DNA of 64,000 bases from the NCBI GenBank assembly GCA_050261675.1, contig JBLNDO010000023.1:1-64000 (forward strand), in the 5' to 3' direction. The DNA comes from DASUBN01 sp050261675. Lineage in GTDB: Bacteria > Pseudomonadota > Gammaproteobacteria > Natronospirales > REEB76. The first letter of the stretch is position 1; the number at the start of each line of letters is the position of its first letter. Positions 33,546-42,185 of this stretch are shown in pieces. The position numbers and the translations under genes are program-made. The notes under the pieces were generated by a model. The model had not been told where the DNA came from. It was given only the letters and a program-made list of their open reading frames with translations, and did not search any database.

Positions 33546-35849
33546 TCAGTTGCTGAACGACGGCGCCAACGTGTTGCCGTTGATGGGGACGCCGAGGTAG
33601 AGGAAGAACACCAGGTTACCGGACTTGCCCCCGCCCACTCCAAGATACAACGGGCCGAGTTCCGTGTCGGCCCCCACGAAACCCATGAGGCCGTATTGCA
33701 TTCCGCCCGGTGCATTACGGGTATTGCCCCAAACGTTGCCCAAGTCGGCCCCGCCGCCGAGATACAGGCCGTTGCCGAGCACGCTCGGCATGTCCGCCAC
33801 ATGATGGGCATAGACCAGGTGCGCGTCGAAGACCCGGTCCCCGCGCAATTGTCCTTGACGTTTGCCCGCCAGCGACAAGAATCCACCGAGCTGGAACTGG
33901 TCATACACTGGCATGGGCGTCCCAAGGTTGCTGCCCGCCTCCGCCAGCAGCAGCACCGGATCGCCGCCGATGCTGAACGCCTTGCCCCCGGTGATGTCCA
34001 GCTTGTCATAGCTCAAGTCGCCTCCCAGGGCGGAACGCGGGAAAAAGCCGGTGACCAGCCCGTAGGAACCTTCCGAGGGAAAGCTGCCGTTGTCGAAGGT
34101 ATCCACTCCAATCATGAGGTGCGGACCCAGAAGCGTGTCGCGATAGGTCGGGTTCTGGCCCGGGTCGCCGATGCGCAGCTGCGAGACCACGTGCCCGTAT
34201 TGCAAGCCGAAGCGCGCCTCCCCCTGGTCGCCGATGCGCCAGCCGATATCGAGCCCGCCGTGCGGATAGATCACGCTGTATTCGGCCACGCGGTTTTGCC
34301 CTGTGAACAGGTCGAAGGTGTCGTCCAGGTATTCCGCGTTGGGCGCCAGGAACAAGATGTCGGTGTAATTGAGGGGCTGATACAGCTCCGTGTAATACAG
34401 CCGGGTCTTGCCGATCTCGAATTGGTTGCGCCATTCGGCGCCTAGGGCGCCGATCTCGGTGGCGGTGTAACTGCCGAGCAATTCATAATTGCTGTCGCCC
34501 TCGAAATCGTCGCTAATGTGGATGCCGAATTGCAGATAGCTCGGCTTCCAGGGCTTGGGCTGCACGTCGAGTTCGATACCCGTGGCGTCGCCGTGGTGCG
34601 TGAGCACCGCGTTCACGCTCTGGAAATAATCGAGTCTGTACAGGTTGCGCAGGCCTTCGTTGATGGCTTCCCTGTTCCAGCGGCTGCCGGGTTGGACGCC
34701 GAAGCGGGCCCGGATCAGGTCGGCCGATATGCCGCCGTTGCCGCTCACATCCACGAAGTCTATGCGTTGAGGCGGAGGCAGCATCCGCCGGTGTTCACGG
34801 CGGTATGCGGCATAGGCTTCCGGGCTGAGTTGGAGATCGGTGAGGCTGGAAAGCTTCTGATATGCCTGCTGCTCGCCCAGCTTGACTGCCTCACCCATGC
34901 GGTCGAAATCCGTGGCCCCAATGTCGCCCAGCTCCGGCTCGAGCAGCACGTCCTGTGCTGTGAGGTTGGAAATGGATTCTTTCACGTTCTGCACGCCATA
35001 GAGTTTCACCACCTGGACGGTGACGCTGATCACGTCGGTGAGCTGGTCACCCTTGGCGAGCGGTGTGCCGATATTCACGGCGATGACCACGTCCGCGCCC
35101 ATCTGCCGGGCCACATCCACCGGCAGGTTGCGGGACAGGCCACCGTCCATCAGTAGGTGGCCGTCGATGCGGACCGGCGGGTAGAGGCCTGGGACCGAGA
35201 GGCTCGCGCGGATCGCATCGGCCAGATTCCCGCGATCCAACACCACCATGTCACCGGTCTCGATGTCGGTGGCGACGGCATGGAAAGGGATGGGTAGCTT
35301 GTCGAAATCGGTGCCCGGCTCCTGCGCCAGAGTGAGCACGTTCAGGATGCGCTGTGGTGCATCGCCCTTGGCGATGCCCTGCGGAAAGACATAGTGCCCA
35401 TCGGCGTAGCCGAACTCGACGCGCAGCAGGTACTTGAGCTGGTCCTGCTTTTCCTTGTAGGTGAGATGGCTGCGGGGGGTGACGTTTGCCATGTCCTCCT
35501 GGATGGCGCGCCGGTTCATCTGTGCTTCCAGGTCCTCGGGCGTCATGCCCGCGGCGTACAGTCCGCCGACGATGGCGCCCATGCTGGTGCCGGCGATGCA
35601 GTCCACCGGAATGCGCAGTTTCTCGAGCGCTTCGAGCACGCCTACGTGGGCTGCGCCGCGAGCGCCACCCCCGCTCAGCACCAGGCAAATCTTGGGCCGC
35701 GGTGCAGGCGTCGCAGCGGATGACGCGGTCGCCGTGGCCGCGTGACCCGCGACGGTCCGCATCGCATCGGCATGCGCGGTCGCGCTGCAGGCCAGCAACA
35801 TGGCGGCCGCGAGGGCGGTCAGTGTCTTGTGGGCAAGGGTTTGTGCCAT
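33546..35849 (-). CDS. PlpD-like patatin with POTRA and beta-barrel (type Vd secretion)
   Basis: A 767-residue protein: signal peptide (residues 1-28), patatin phospholipase domain at about 53-290, then a single POTRA-like segment ('RIDFVDVSGNGGISADLIRARFG') near 380-450, and a 16-strand BamA-type barrel to the C-terminus ('APSFSN'). The catalytic dyad is visible: the Ser89 in GTSMG and Asp235 in 'LLMDGG', with the oxyanion 'GGGARG' at 60-65. The type Vd secretion family exports the patatin through its own barrel or holds it outside the outer membrane. The start at 35849 has no clear ribosome site; a GC hairpin is close upstream. It is divergent from nfeD. Confidence 0.9.
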   Translation of the reverse strand: MAQTLAHKTLTALAAAMLLACSATAHADAMRTVAGHAATATASSAATPAPRPKICLVLSGGGARGAAHVGVLEALEKLRIPVDCIAGTSMGAIVGGLYAAGMTPEDLEAQMNRRAIQEDMANVTPRSHLTYKEKQDQLKYLLRVEFGYADGHYVFPQGIAKGDAPQRILNVLTLAQEPGTDFDKLPIPFHAVATDIETGDMVVLDRGNLADAIRASLSVPGLYPPVRIDGHLLMDGGLSRNLPVDVARQMGADVVIAVNIGTPLAKGDQLTDVISVTVQVVKLYGVQNVKESISNLTAQDVLLEPELGDIGATDFDRMGEAVKLGEQQAYQKLSSLTDLQLSPEAYAAYRREHRRMLPPPQRIDFVDVSGNGGISADLIRARFGVQPGSRWNREAINEGLRNLYRLDYFQSVNAVLTHHGDATGIELDVQPKPWKPSYLQFGIHISDDFEGDSNYELLGSYTATEIGALGAEWRNQFEIGKTRLYYTELYQPLNYTDILFLAPNAEYLDDTFDLFTGQNRVAEYSVIYPHGGLDIGWRIGDQGEARFGLQYGHVVSQLRIGDPGQNPTYRDTLLGPHLMIGVDTFDNGSFPSEGSYGLVTGFFPRSALGGDLSYDKLDITGGKAFSIGGDPVLLLAEAGSNLGTPMPVYDQFQLGGFLSLAGKRQGQLRGDRVFDAHLVYAHHVADMPSVLGNGLYLGGGADLGNVWGNTRNAPGGMQYGLMGFVGADTELGPLYLGVGGGKSGNLVFFLYLGVPINGNTLAPSFSN

Positions 35850-35858
35850 CGGGAAAGT

Positions 35859-35876
35859 CGGCGGCGAACGCCGCCG
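35859..35876 (-). promoter_or_regulatory. Hairpin immediately upstream of the patatin start
   Basis: A 7-bp perfect stem (arms CGGCGGC and GCCGCCG, loop of four) ends nine bases before the patatin ATG at 35849, where a ribosome-binding site would normally be. A TAAAAT element lies 19 bp further upstream on the minus strand. The hairpin could restrict or tune translation. Confidence 0.5.
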
Positions 35877-35966
35877 CTTCTTGAGCTTAAATATTTTACC
35901 GGAAGCACGGTGCACGGAGTAGACTGAATCCAGCACTTCGCGCATTTGACGGATGATGCAGTCGTG

Positions 35967-37289
35967 ATGCGCCGGTTCCTGCCATGCTTGTCCCTGCTCG
36001 CGCTGCTCGGCGTTTCCCCCGCCGCGACTGCCGCCGGCGCGTTGCTGCTGCGCGTACAGGGTCCCATCGGCCCCGCCACCGCCGAATACGTCGCGCGAGG
36101 GCTCGACGCCGCCCGTTCCGAGGGTGATGAGATCGTCATCCTGGAAATGGATACCCCCGGCGGGCTCGACGTCTCCATGCGAAAGATCGTGCAGGTGATC
36201 CTCGCCTCGCCGGTACCGGTCGCGGGTTACGTGGCGCCGGCGGGCGCGCGGGCCGCGAGCGCCGGCACCTACATCCTCTACGCCTGCCACATCGCCGCCA
36301 TGGCGCCCACCACCAACCTGGGCGCTGCGACGCCCGTGCAGATGGCCGGGGGAGGCTCCGATACGCCCGCCAAGCCCGAGACCGCCGAGGAGCGCAAGGT
36401 GCTGAACGACGCCCTCGCCTACATTTCCGGCCTCGCGGAAAAGCGCGGGCGCAACCTCCAATGGGCGCAGGCCGCGGTCCGCGACGCCGCCAGCCTGCCC
36501 GCCGATGAGGCTTTAAAGGCGCGCGTGGTGGACGTGGTCGCGAAAGACCCCGCCGATCTGCTGGTGCAGGTGAATGGCCGCACGGTCGACACCGCCGCCG
36601 GAAGCCGCGTGCTGCATACGGCCGGCTTGAGACTGGACGAATACGCGCCCGGTTGGCGCGAACACCTGCTCGCCGTTCTCACGGACCCGACCGTGGCCTA
36701 CCTGCTGCTGCTCATCGGCATCTATGGCCTGCTGTTCGAGGGTTACAACCCCGGCGCGGTGCTCCCCGGTGTCGCCGGCGGCATCGCCCTGCTTCTGGCG
36801 CTGTATGCTTTCCAGATCCTGCCGGTGAACTTCGCCGGACTCGCGCTCATCATCCTGGGCGTGCTGCTGTTCGTGATCGAGACCTTCGTTCCCGCCTACG
36901 GCACCCTGAGCATCGGCGGCATCATCTCCTTCGTGTTCGGCTCCTTGATCCTGATGGATACCGACGTGCCCGGTTTCGAGCTGCCCCGTGGGCTCATCGC
37001 CGGACTTGCCGCGGCCGCGGGGCTGTTGGTGGCGGGCACACTCGCCCTCGCCATGCGCTCGCGGCGCAAGCCTGTGGTCACGGGCGGCGAATCGCTGCTC
37101 GGCGCGGTGGGTGAGACTTTGGCAGACTTCGGCGCCGACGGCTCTGGCACCGTCCGTATACAAAGCGCCAATTGGCAGGCCCAGAGCCGCACGCCGCTCC
37201 CCCGGGGTGCGCGCGTGCGCGTGCTGCGCCGCGAGGGACTGAAACTCATTGTGGAACCATTGGAATCGCCCGCCGGGCAAGAGGACTGA
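35967..37289 (+). CDS. NfeD-family membrane serine protease
   Basis: A 440-residue protein with a signal peptide, an N-terminal ClpP-like serine protease domain ('GPIGPATAEYV', 'ILEMDTPGG', catalytic Ser98 in 'RAASAGTYILYA'), about five membrane segments between residues 235 and 365, and a C-terminal NfeD OB-fold domain ('RGARVRVLRREGLKLIVEPL'). It cleaves membrane-bound substrates such as stomatin-like proteins. The ATG at 35967 has no strong ribosome site; GTG at 35964 is an alternative. The downstream slipin starts two bases after its stop. Confidence 0.92.
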   Translation: MRRFLPCLSLLALLGVSPAATAAGALLLRVQGPIGPATAEYVARGLDAARSEGDEIVILEMDTPGGLDVSMRKIVQVILASPVPVAGYVAPAGARAASAGTYILYACHIAAMAPTTNLGAATPVQMAGGGSDTPAKPETAEERKVLNDALAYISGLAEKRGRNLQWAQAAVRDAASLPADEALKARVVDVVAKDPADLLVQVNGRTVDTAAGSRVLHTAGLRLDEYAPGWREHLLAVLTDPTVAYLLLLIGIYGLLFEGYNPGAVLPGVAGGIALLLALYAFQILPVNFAGLALIILGVLLFVIETFVPAYGTLSIGGIISFVFGSLILMDTDVPGFELPRGLIAGLAAAAGLLVAGTLALAMRSRRKPVVTGGESLLGAVGETLADFGADGSGTVRIQSANWQAQSRTPLPRGARVRVLRREGLKLIVEPLESPAGQED

Positions 37290-37291
37290 AC

Positions 37292-38044
37292 ATGAGCGTC
37301 GCACTGATCGTGGTCATCGTGGTGGCCGTACTGGTGGTGTTCAACGCCTTCAAGGTATTGAAGGAGTATGAGCGCGGCGTGATCTTCACCCTGGGCAAGT
37401 ACGACCGGGTGAAAGGGCCCGGCTTCTTCCTCGTTTGGCCGCTTTTGCAGCAGATGGTGAAGGTGGACCTGCGCACCGTGGTCATGGACGTACCGCCCCA
37501 GGACGTGATCTCGCGCGACAACGTCTCGGTGAAGGTGAATGCGGTCATCTATTTCCGCATCGTGGACCCGGAGAAATCCATCATCCAGGTGGCGGATGTC
37601 TACGAGGCCACGAGCCAGCTCGCCCAGACCACGCTGCGTTCCGTGCTGGGACAGCACGAACTGGACGACATGCTGGCGGCCCGCGACAAGCTCAATACCG
37701 ACATCCAGGGGATCCTGGACCAGCACACCGATGTCTGGGGTGTGAAGGTGCTTAACGTGGAGATCAAGCAGGTGGACTTGGACGAAGGCATGATTCGCGC
37801 CATCGCCAAGCAGGCGGAGGCCGAGCGCCAGCGCCGCGCCAAGGTGATCAACGCCGAGGGCGAGCTGCAGGCCTCCCAGAAGCTGATGGAAGCGGCCCAG
37901 ACCCTGGTGAAATCGCCCCAGGCCATTCAGCTGCGCTACTTGCAGACCCTGGTGGAAGTGGCGGGCGACAAGAGCTCCACCATCGTCTTCCCCCTGCCGA
38001 TGGATCTGATCGAGCCCCTGCTGAAGAAGCTAAACAAAGATTGA
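37292..38044 (+). CDS. Slipin (stomatin-like SPFH protein)
   Basis: A 250-residue protein: one N-terminal membrane anchor ('ALIVVIVVAVLVVFNAFKVL') then an SPFH domain ('EYERGVIFTLGKYDRVKGPGFFLVWP' split here, then 'VPPQDVISRDNVSVKVNAVIYFRI') and a coiled C-terminal helix rich in Ala and Glu ('QAEAERQRRAKVINAEGELQAS'). It forms membrane microdomains and is the usual partner and probable substrate of NfeD proteases. It lies two bases after nfeD and is closed by a bidirectional terminator. Confidence 0.95.
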   Translation: MSVALIVVIVVAVLVVFNAFKVLKEYERGVIFTLGKYDRVKGPGFFLVWPLLQQMVKVDLRTVVMDVPPQDVISRDNVSVKVNAVIYFRIVDPEKSIIQVADVYEATSQLAQTTLRSVLGQHELDDMLAARDKLNTDIQGILDQHTDVWGVKVLNVEIKQVDLDEGMIRAIAKQAEAERQRRAKVINAEGELQASQKLMEAAQTLVKSPQAIQLRYLQTLVEVAGDKSSTIVFPLPMDLIEPLLKKLNKD

Positions 38045-38063
38045 TCATCAATAGTATAAAAAT

Positions 38064-38089
38064 AAAAGGCCGCCTGAAGGCGGCCTTTT
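38064..38089. terminator. Bidirectional terminator between the slipin and DegV genes
   Basis: An 11-bp perfect stem with four A residues on one side and four T on the other (arms 38064-38074 and 38079-38089, loop TGAA) lies between the convergent slipin and DegV genes and can serve both. Confidence 0.9.
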
Positions 38090-38111
38090 ATTTATTACTG
38101 CACTCGAATCT

Positions 38112-39053
38112 TTATTTGGCTGCGTATGCAAGACTGAAGGCACCGGGACCGACATGGATGCCGGCGACGGTGCTCATCACCGAAAGCAGCGTCTCCACCT
38201 TGTGGGCATGGGCGAGCTTCACGAAATCGTCGTAGCCCGGGAAGGACTTCACGTCCTCCGGGTTCCCGGCATAGCTCATGTTCACCACCTTGGTGAGCAG
38301 GCCCTTCTCGATGGCCTCGCTGGCGATGCCGAACAGGCGCTTCACCGCGCCCTCGTAACCGCGCACCGTCTCCACGGCATCGGTCTCGCCGCGGTACACC
38401 TTGAGGATAGGCTTGATGTCCAGCATGGTGCCCATCTGGTACTTGAACCAGCCGACGCTCTTGTCGCCCTTCTGGTGGGCGCGGGTACGGACGTAAAAGA
38501 GATCCTGTGGCACGAGGTAGGCATGCACGTCCTGGGAGAAGGTCTCCACATGCTGGCGTAGGCGGTCGAAGGCCATGTCTGCCTGGCTGCCCTGCATCAG
38601 GCGCAGGGCTTCGTACACCACCACGCCCTGACCGGTGAACATGGTCTTGCTGTCCAGCACGCGGAGTGCGAACTGCTCCTCCATGCCGGCGGCCTTGCGG
38701 CGCTCCTTGTAGCCCGAAAGGATCATGAACGAGGCCTTGGTGGCGTTCTCGAACACGGGGCTGCGGGTGCTGGAAACGGTGATCACCAGCACACGGTCGT
38801 ACTTCAGGACCAGCTGATCGAGGAACCAGTCCTTGATGGCTTTTACCGAGAGCGGCGCCGTGGTGATCTCCAGTTCCTTCTCCGCCACGTAGCGGCGGTA
38901 GAACTCCATGGTCTGCTCGGGATCGCGCACGTCCTTGAAGTTCATGGTGCCGAACTGCATGTTGATCGGCATGATTTCGATGGAATGCTGCGTCAGGAAG
39001 CTGCGCGGCAGGTCGCAGGCGGCGTCGACCACGATACCGATCTTTTGCGGCAT
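38112..39053 (-). CDS. DegV-family fatty acid-binding protein
   Basis: A 313-residue DegV protein. The N-terminal 'GIVVDAACDLPRSFL' and the ligand loop 'VITVSSTRSPVFENA' with Thr-Ser contacting the fatty acid head group are present, and the C-terminal lid 'HVGPGAFSLAY' is conserved. In other bacteria DegV (FakB) binds a fatty acid for FakA kinase; no fakA is in the window, and many gammaproteobacterial DegV proteins stand alone. The ATG at 39053 has GGGAG at a spacing of eight. Its leader contains a GC hairpin (39094-39108). Confidence 0.9.
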   Translation of the reverse strand: MPQKIGIVVDAACDLPRSFLTQHSIEIMPINMQFGTMNFKDVRDPEQTMEFYRRYVAEKELEITTAPLSVKAIKDWFLDQLVLKYDRVLVITVSSTRSPVFENATKASFMILSGYKERRKAAGMEEQFALRVLDSKTMFTGQGVVVYEALRLMQGSQADMAFDRLRQHVETFSQDVHAYLVPQDLFYVRTRAHQKGDKSVGWFKYQMGTMLDIKPILKVYRGETDAVETVRGYEGAVKRLFGIASEAIEKGLLTKVVNMSYAGNPEDVKSFPGYDDFVKLAHAHKVETLLSVMSTVAGIHVGPGAFSLAYAAK

Positions 39054-39199
39054 TGTTCTGGCTCCCAAAACCTTCTTGTCGCCCCATCTGCGCGGCGGAT
39101 GCTCCGCCTTCGGCACCGGGGTCTATTTAACTTAAACGCCGTTCAATTTAGCACAGCCCGGGCTGGTTTTCCCAATCGGGCCAACCGCTTGCGGGTCTT

Positions 39200-39982
39200 T
39201 CAGAGTCCCTGCCGCTTGGCATCGTCCCAATGGGCATCCATCTCCTCGAGACTCACATCCTCGGGTTTGAGGCCCTTTTCCGCCAACCGCCGCTCCATGT
39301 GGCGAAAACGCCGCTCAAACTTGCGGTTGGTGCCGCGCAAGGCCTGCTCCGGATCCACCGAGAGCTTGCGAGCCAGGTTGGCCACCGCGAACAACACGTC
39401 GCCCAATTCGTCCTCCACGCGCTCGCGCGGCCGGCCGGTTTCCAGCTCCCGCTCCAATTCCACGAGCTCCTCGCGGATCTTGGCGAACACCGGCCCGAGT
39501 TCACTCCAATCGAAGCCCACACGGGCGGCGCGCTTCTGGAGCTTTTCGGCGCGGGTCAGGGCCGGCAGCGACGCCGGCACCCCATCCAAGGCCCCGACCT
39601 GTTCGCGCACGGCCCGCTCGCCGGCCTTGCGTGTTTCCCAATCCAGGCTTTGCTGCTCGGCCGTGCGGATGTCCGCGTCGCCGAAGACGTGGGGATGGCG
39701 CGCCGTGAGCTTGTCGCCGATGCCGCGGGCCACGTCCTCGAACCCGAAGCGCCCCTCTTCTTCCGCCATGCGAGCGTGATAGACCACCTGCAACAGCAGA
39801 TCCCCCAGTTCCTCCCGCAACGCCCCGAAATCGCCGCGTTCGATGGCGTCGGCCACCTCATAGGCCTCCTCCACCGTATAGGGTGCGATGCTCCGGAAAG
39901 TCTGCTGCCGGTCCCAGGGACAGCCTTGGTCCGGGTCCCGGAGCTTCGCCATGATTTCCAGCAAGCGTTGCGTCTCTTTCAT
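39200..39982 (-). CDS. mazG: MazG, nucleoside triphosphate pyrophosphohydrolase
   Basis: A 260-residue two-domain MazG protein with EExxE and ExxD metal-binding motifs in both halves ('VEEAYEVADAIERGD' with 'EELGDLLLQVVYHA', then 'REELVELERELE' with 'DELGDVLFAVANLAR'). It hydrolyses non-canonical and ordinary NTPs to NMPs, cleaning the nucleotide pool and lowering ppGpp. The ATG at 39982 overlaps the stop of the Nudix gene (ATGA) and has GGAG upstream. The frame open above it is inside the Nudix gene. Confidence 0.95.
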   Translation of the reverse strand: MKETQRLLEIMAKLRDPDQGCPWDRQQTFRSIAPYTVEEAYEVADAIERGDFGALREELGDLLLQVVYHARMAEEEGRFGFEDVARGIGDKLTARHPHVFGDADIRTAEQQSLDWETRKAGERAVREQVGALDGVPASLPALTRAEKLQKRAARVGFDWSELGPVFAKIREELVELERELETGRPRERVEDELGDVLFAVANLARKLSVDPEQALRGTNRKFERRFRHMERRLAEKGLKPEDVSLEEMDAHWDDAKRQGL

Positions 39983-40605
39983 GGCATCTCCGCCTTGAGT
40001 GTGTCCAGAAAACTCACCAGCATGGAGGCGGTGGCGCCCCAAATACGGCGCTCCTGGTACTGGAACACATAGAACCCCACGTCGCGGCCACCCAGTTCAC
40101 GGCTCTCGACACGCCGGTTGGAAGGGTCCAGGAGGAAGCCCAGGGGCACTTCGAAGATATCCGCCACTTCGAGGGGATCGGCGGCAAGGGTGAATCCGGG
40201 CTGCACCAGTCCCACCACGGGTGTCACGGCATAACCGCTGATGGTGAGATAGCCCCGGAGGTAGCCCACTACTTCCACGTGGCTCCTGGGCAGGCCGATT
40301 TCCTCTTCCGTCTCCCGCAGCGCGGTCTCCACGGGGTCCCTGTCCCGGTTTTCCCGCCCCCCGCCGGGGAAACTCACCTGGCCGGCGTGATCGGCCAGGC
40401 TCTCGGTACGCTGGGTCAGGAGCACGGTGGGTTCCGCGTGGATTACGAGCGGGAGCAACACCGAGGCGGGTTTCCAGGGAGGCTTGGGCAGGTAACCCGT
40501 GGGCAGATCCCCCAACACCCGGCGCGGTGAGAAATCATCGGGCGCCCGGGTTCCGGCAAAACGGCGGCGGATGAATTCAGGGAAAGTTCCGCCTTTTAAT
40601 TCCAT
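39979..40605 (-). CDS. nudL: CoA pyrophosphohydrolase-type Nudix hydrolase (NudL-like)
   Basis: A 208-residue Nudix protein with a complete Nudix box ('GGGRENRDRDPVETALRETEEEIGL') at about residues 81-103 (G-x5-E-x7-RExxEExGU) and the upstream NudL/NUDT7 element 'LLTQRTESLADHAGQVSFPGG'. It likely cleaves CoA or its derivatives into 3',5'-ADP and phosphopantetheine compounds. It is translated with mazG, another house-cleaning nucleotide hydrolase. Confidence 0.88.
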   Translation of the reverse strand: MELKGGTFPEFIRRRFAGTRAPDDFSPRRVLGDLPTGYLPKPPWKPASVLLPLVIHAEPTVLLTQRTESLADHAGQVSFPGGGRENRDRDPVETALRETEEEIGLPRSHVEVVGYLRGYLTISGYAVTPVVGLVQPGFTLAADPLEVADIFEVPLGFLLDPSNRRVESRELGGRDVGFYVFQYQERRIWGATASMLVSFLDTLKAEMP

Positions 40606-40643
40606 TTTATCAATCAGTTACTGATAGTCTTAAAAGTAATTTC

Positions 40644-42029
40644 TTATTCCTTGATACCGCCTTTCGTCAGCTCCGCCGGATCCAAGAGCTGCTTCAGCCG
40701 GGCCTCCGACAGGTCCGTCATCTCTTTCGCCACCTCCAGGATGGGCCGGCCTTCCTTGTAGGCCTTCTTGGCGATGGCCGCCCCCTTCTCATAGCCGATG
40801 ACGGCATTGAGGGCGGTGATGAGGATGGGGTTCTTGCCCAGGGCTTCCTCAAGCCGCACCGGGTTCACGGTGAAGCCCTTGATGGCGCTGTCCGCCAGGG
40901 CCCGGGAAACGTTGGCCAGGAGTTCGATGCTTTCCAGGAGGTTGTGGGCGATGACCGGCAGCATCACGTTGAGCTGGAAATTGCCCGATTGCCCCGCCAC
41001 GGTGACCGCGACATCATTGCCCATGACCTGGGCCGCCACCATGGCGGTCGCCTCCGGGATCACGGGGTTGACCTTCCCGGGCATGATGCTGGAACCGGGC
41101 TGCAGCGCCGGCAGGGCGATCTCCCCCAGACCGGCCAAGGGGCCACTGTTCATCCACCGCAGGTCGTTGGCGATCTTCATCAAGCTCACGGCCACGGTCT
41201 TGAGCTGGCCGGAAAGCTCCACGGCGGCGTCCTGGGAACTCAGGGATTCGAAATAGTTGTCGCTGGGCTTGAAAGGAATGCCGGTGCGCTTGCCGAGTTC
41301 CGCGGCCATGCGTTTGCCAAACTCCGGATGGGCATTGATGCCGGTGCCCACGGCGGTACCACCCTGCGCCAAGGCATGTAGGCGCGGAAGCACGGCTTCC
41401 ACGCGCGCCGCGCCATTCCGCACCTGTGCGGCCCACCCCGACAGCTCCTGACCGACGCTGACGGGCATGGCGTCCATGAGATGGGTGCGGCCGGTCTTGA
41501 TGACCTTGGCGGTCTCCTTGGATTTGGCCTCGATGGTCTCCGCCAGATGTCTGAGCGCCGGCAGGAGCTTTTCCTTCACTTCCAGGGCGGCGCTCACGTG
41601 GATGGCGGTAGGAATCACGTCGTTGCTGCTCTGGCCCATGTTCACATGGTCGTTGGGGTGCACCGCCTCGCCCGCGGCGCTCGCCAGATGGGCGATGACC
41701 TCGTTGGCGTTCATGTTGGTGCTGGTGCCGGATCCGGTCTGGAATACATCGATGGGGAAATGCCGGTCGTGCTTGCCCGCCGAGACCTCCAAGGCGGCCG
41801 CCTCGATGGCTTTGGCGCGCTTGGCATCGAGCACCCCGAGGGATTGGTTCACGGTGGCGGCGGAGGCCTTGATGAGACCAAGCGCCCGGATGAAGCCGCG
41901 GGGCATGGGAAGCCCGCTGATGGGGAAGTTCTGCACCGCGCGCTGGGTTTGGGCGCCCCACAGAGCGTCCGCCGGCACCTTGAGTTCCCCCATGCTGTCG
42001 TGCTCCACCCGGTAAGCTTTATCCGACAT
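40644..42029 (-). CDS. fumC: Class II fumarate hydratase
   Basis: A 461-residue class II (oxygen-stable) fumarase, reversible hydration of fumarate to malate. The signature 'GSSIMPGKVNP' is near residue 318, with 'TGSGTSTNMNANEV' near 98 and 'TGRTHLMDAMP' near 186. GAGGAG lies before the ATG at 42029 at a suitable spacing; an upstream ATG at 42050 is less likely. With acnA, icd, aceA and aceB it contributes to the TCA/glyoxylate set of the window. It is divergent from purB. Confidence 0.97.
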   Translation of the reverse strand: MSDKAYRVEHDSMGELKVPADALWGAQTQRAVQNFPISGLPMPRGFIRALGLIKASAATVNQSLGVLDAKRAKAIEAAALEVSAGKHDRHFPIDVFQTGSGTSTNMNANEVIAHLASAAGEAVHPNDHVNMGQSSNDVIPTAIHVSAALEVKEKLLPALRHLAETIEAKSKETAKVIKTGRTHLMDAMPVSVGQELSGWAAQVRNGAARVEAVLPRLHALAQGGTAVGTGINAHPEFGKRMAAELGKRTGIPFKPSDNYFESLSSQDAAVELSGQLKTVAVSLMKIANDLRWMNSGPLAGLGEIALPALQPGSSIMPGKVNPVIPEATAMVAAQVMGNDVAVTVAGQSGNFQLNVMLPVIAHNLLESIELLANVSRALADSAIKGFTVNPVRLEEALGKNPILITALNAVIGYEKGAAIAKKAYKEGRPILEVAKEMTDLSEARLKQLLDPAELTKGGIKE

Positions 42030-42062
42030 CGGAAACTCCTCGAGAATCAAGGTCAGAAAAAC

Positions 42063-42091
42063 TTAATAAGCTACTGATTTAAAGGTATAAT
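42063..42091 (+). promoter_or_regulatory. Putative purB promoter
   Basis: A perfect -10 TATAAT at 42086-42091 has TTAATA at 42063-42068 at a spacing of 17 (four of six to consensus). Transcription from near 42098 gives a leader of about 88 bases containing a GC hairpin at about 42112-42137, which is not followed by a T-run. Confidence 0.6.
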
Positions 42092-42185
42092 TACCGCCAT
42101 CTGCAAGATCACTCCGCGCCCTTGCGGGGCACCGGAGCGATTCAGTTATTATCCGCCATTCGACCCGGGGATGCACGAAAAGCCC

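Noticed and set aside
33041..34009. N-terminal extension of the DinB frame
   Set aside because: It overlaps the asparaginase and patatin genes out of frame; DinB similarity begins at 33040.
35850..36461. N-terminal extension of the patatin frame up to 36461
   Set aside because: It runs antisense through nfeD, and the signal peptide begins at 35849.
42112..42137. purB leader hairpin as a purine riboswitch
   Set aside because: It lacks the three-way junction and conserved loops of purine aptamers and is followed by no terminator or anti-SD element.
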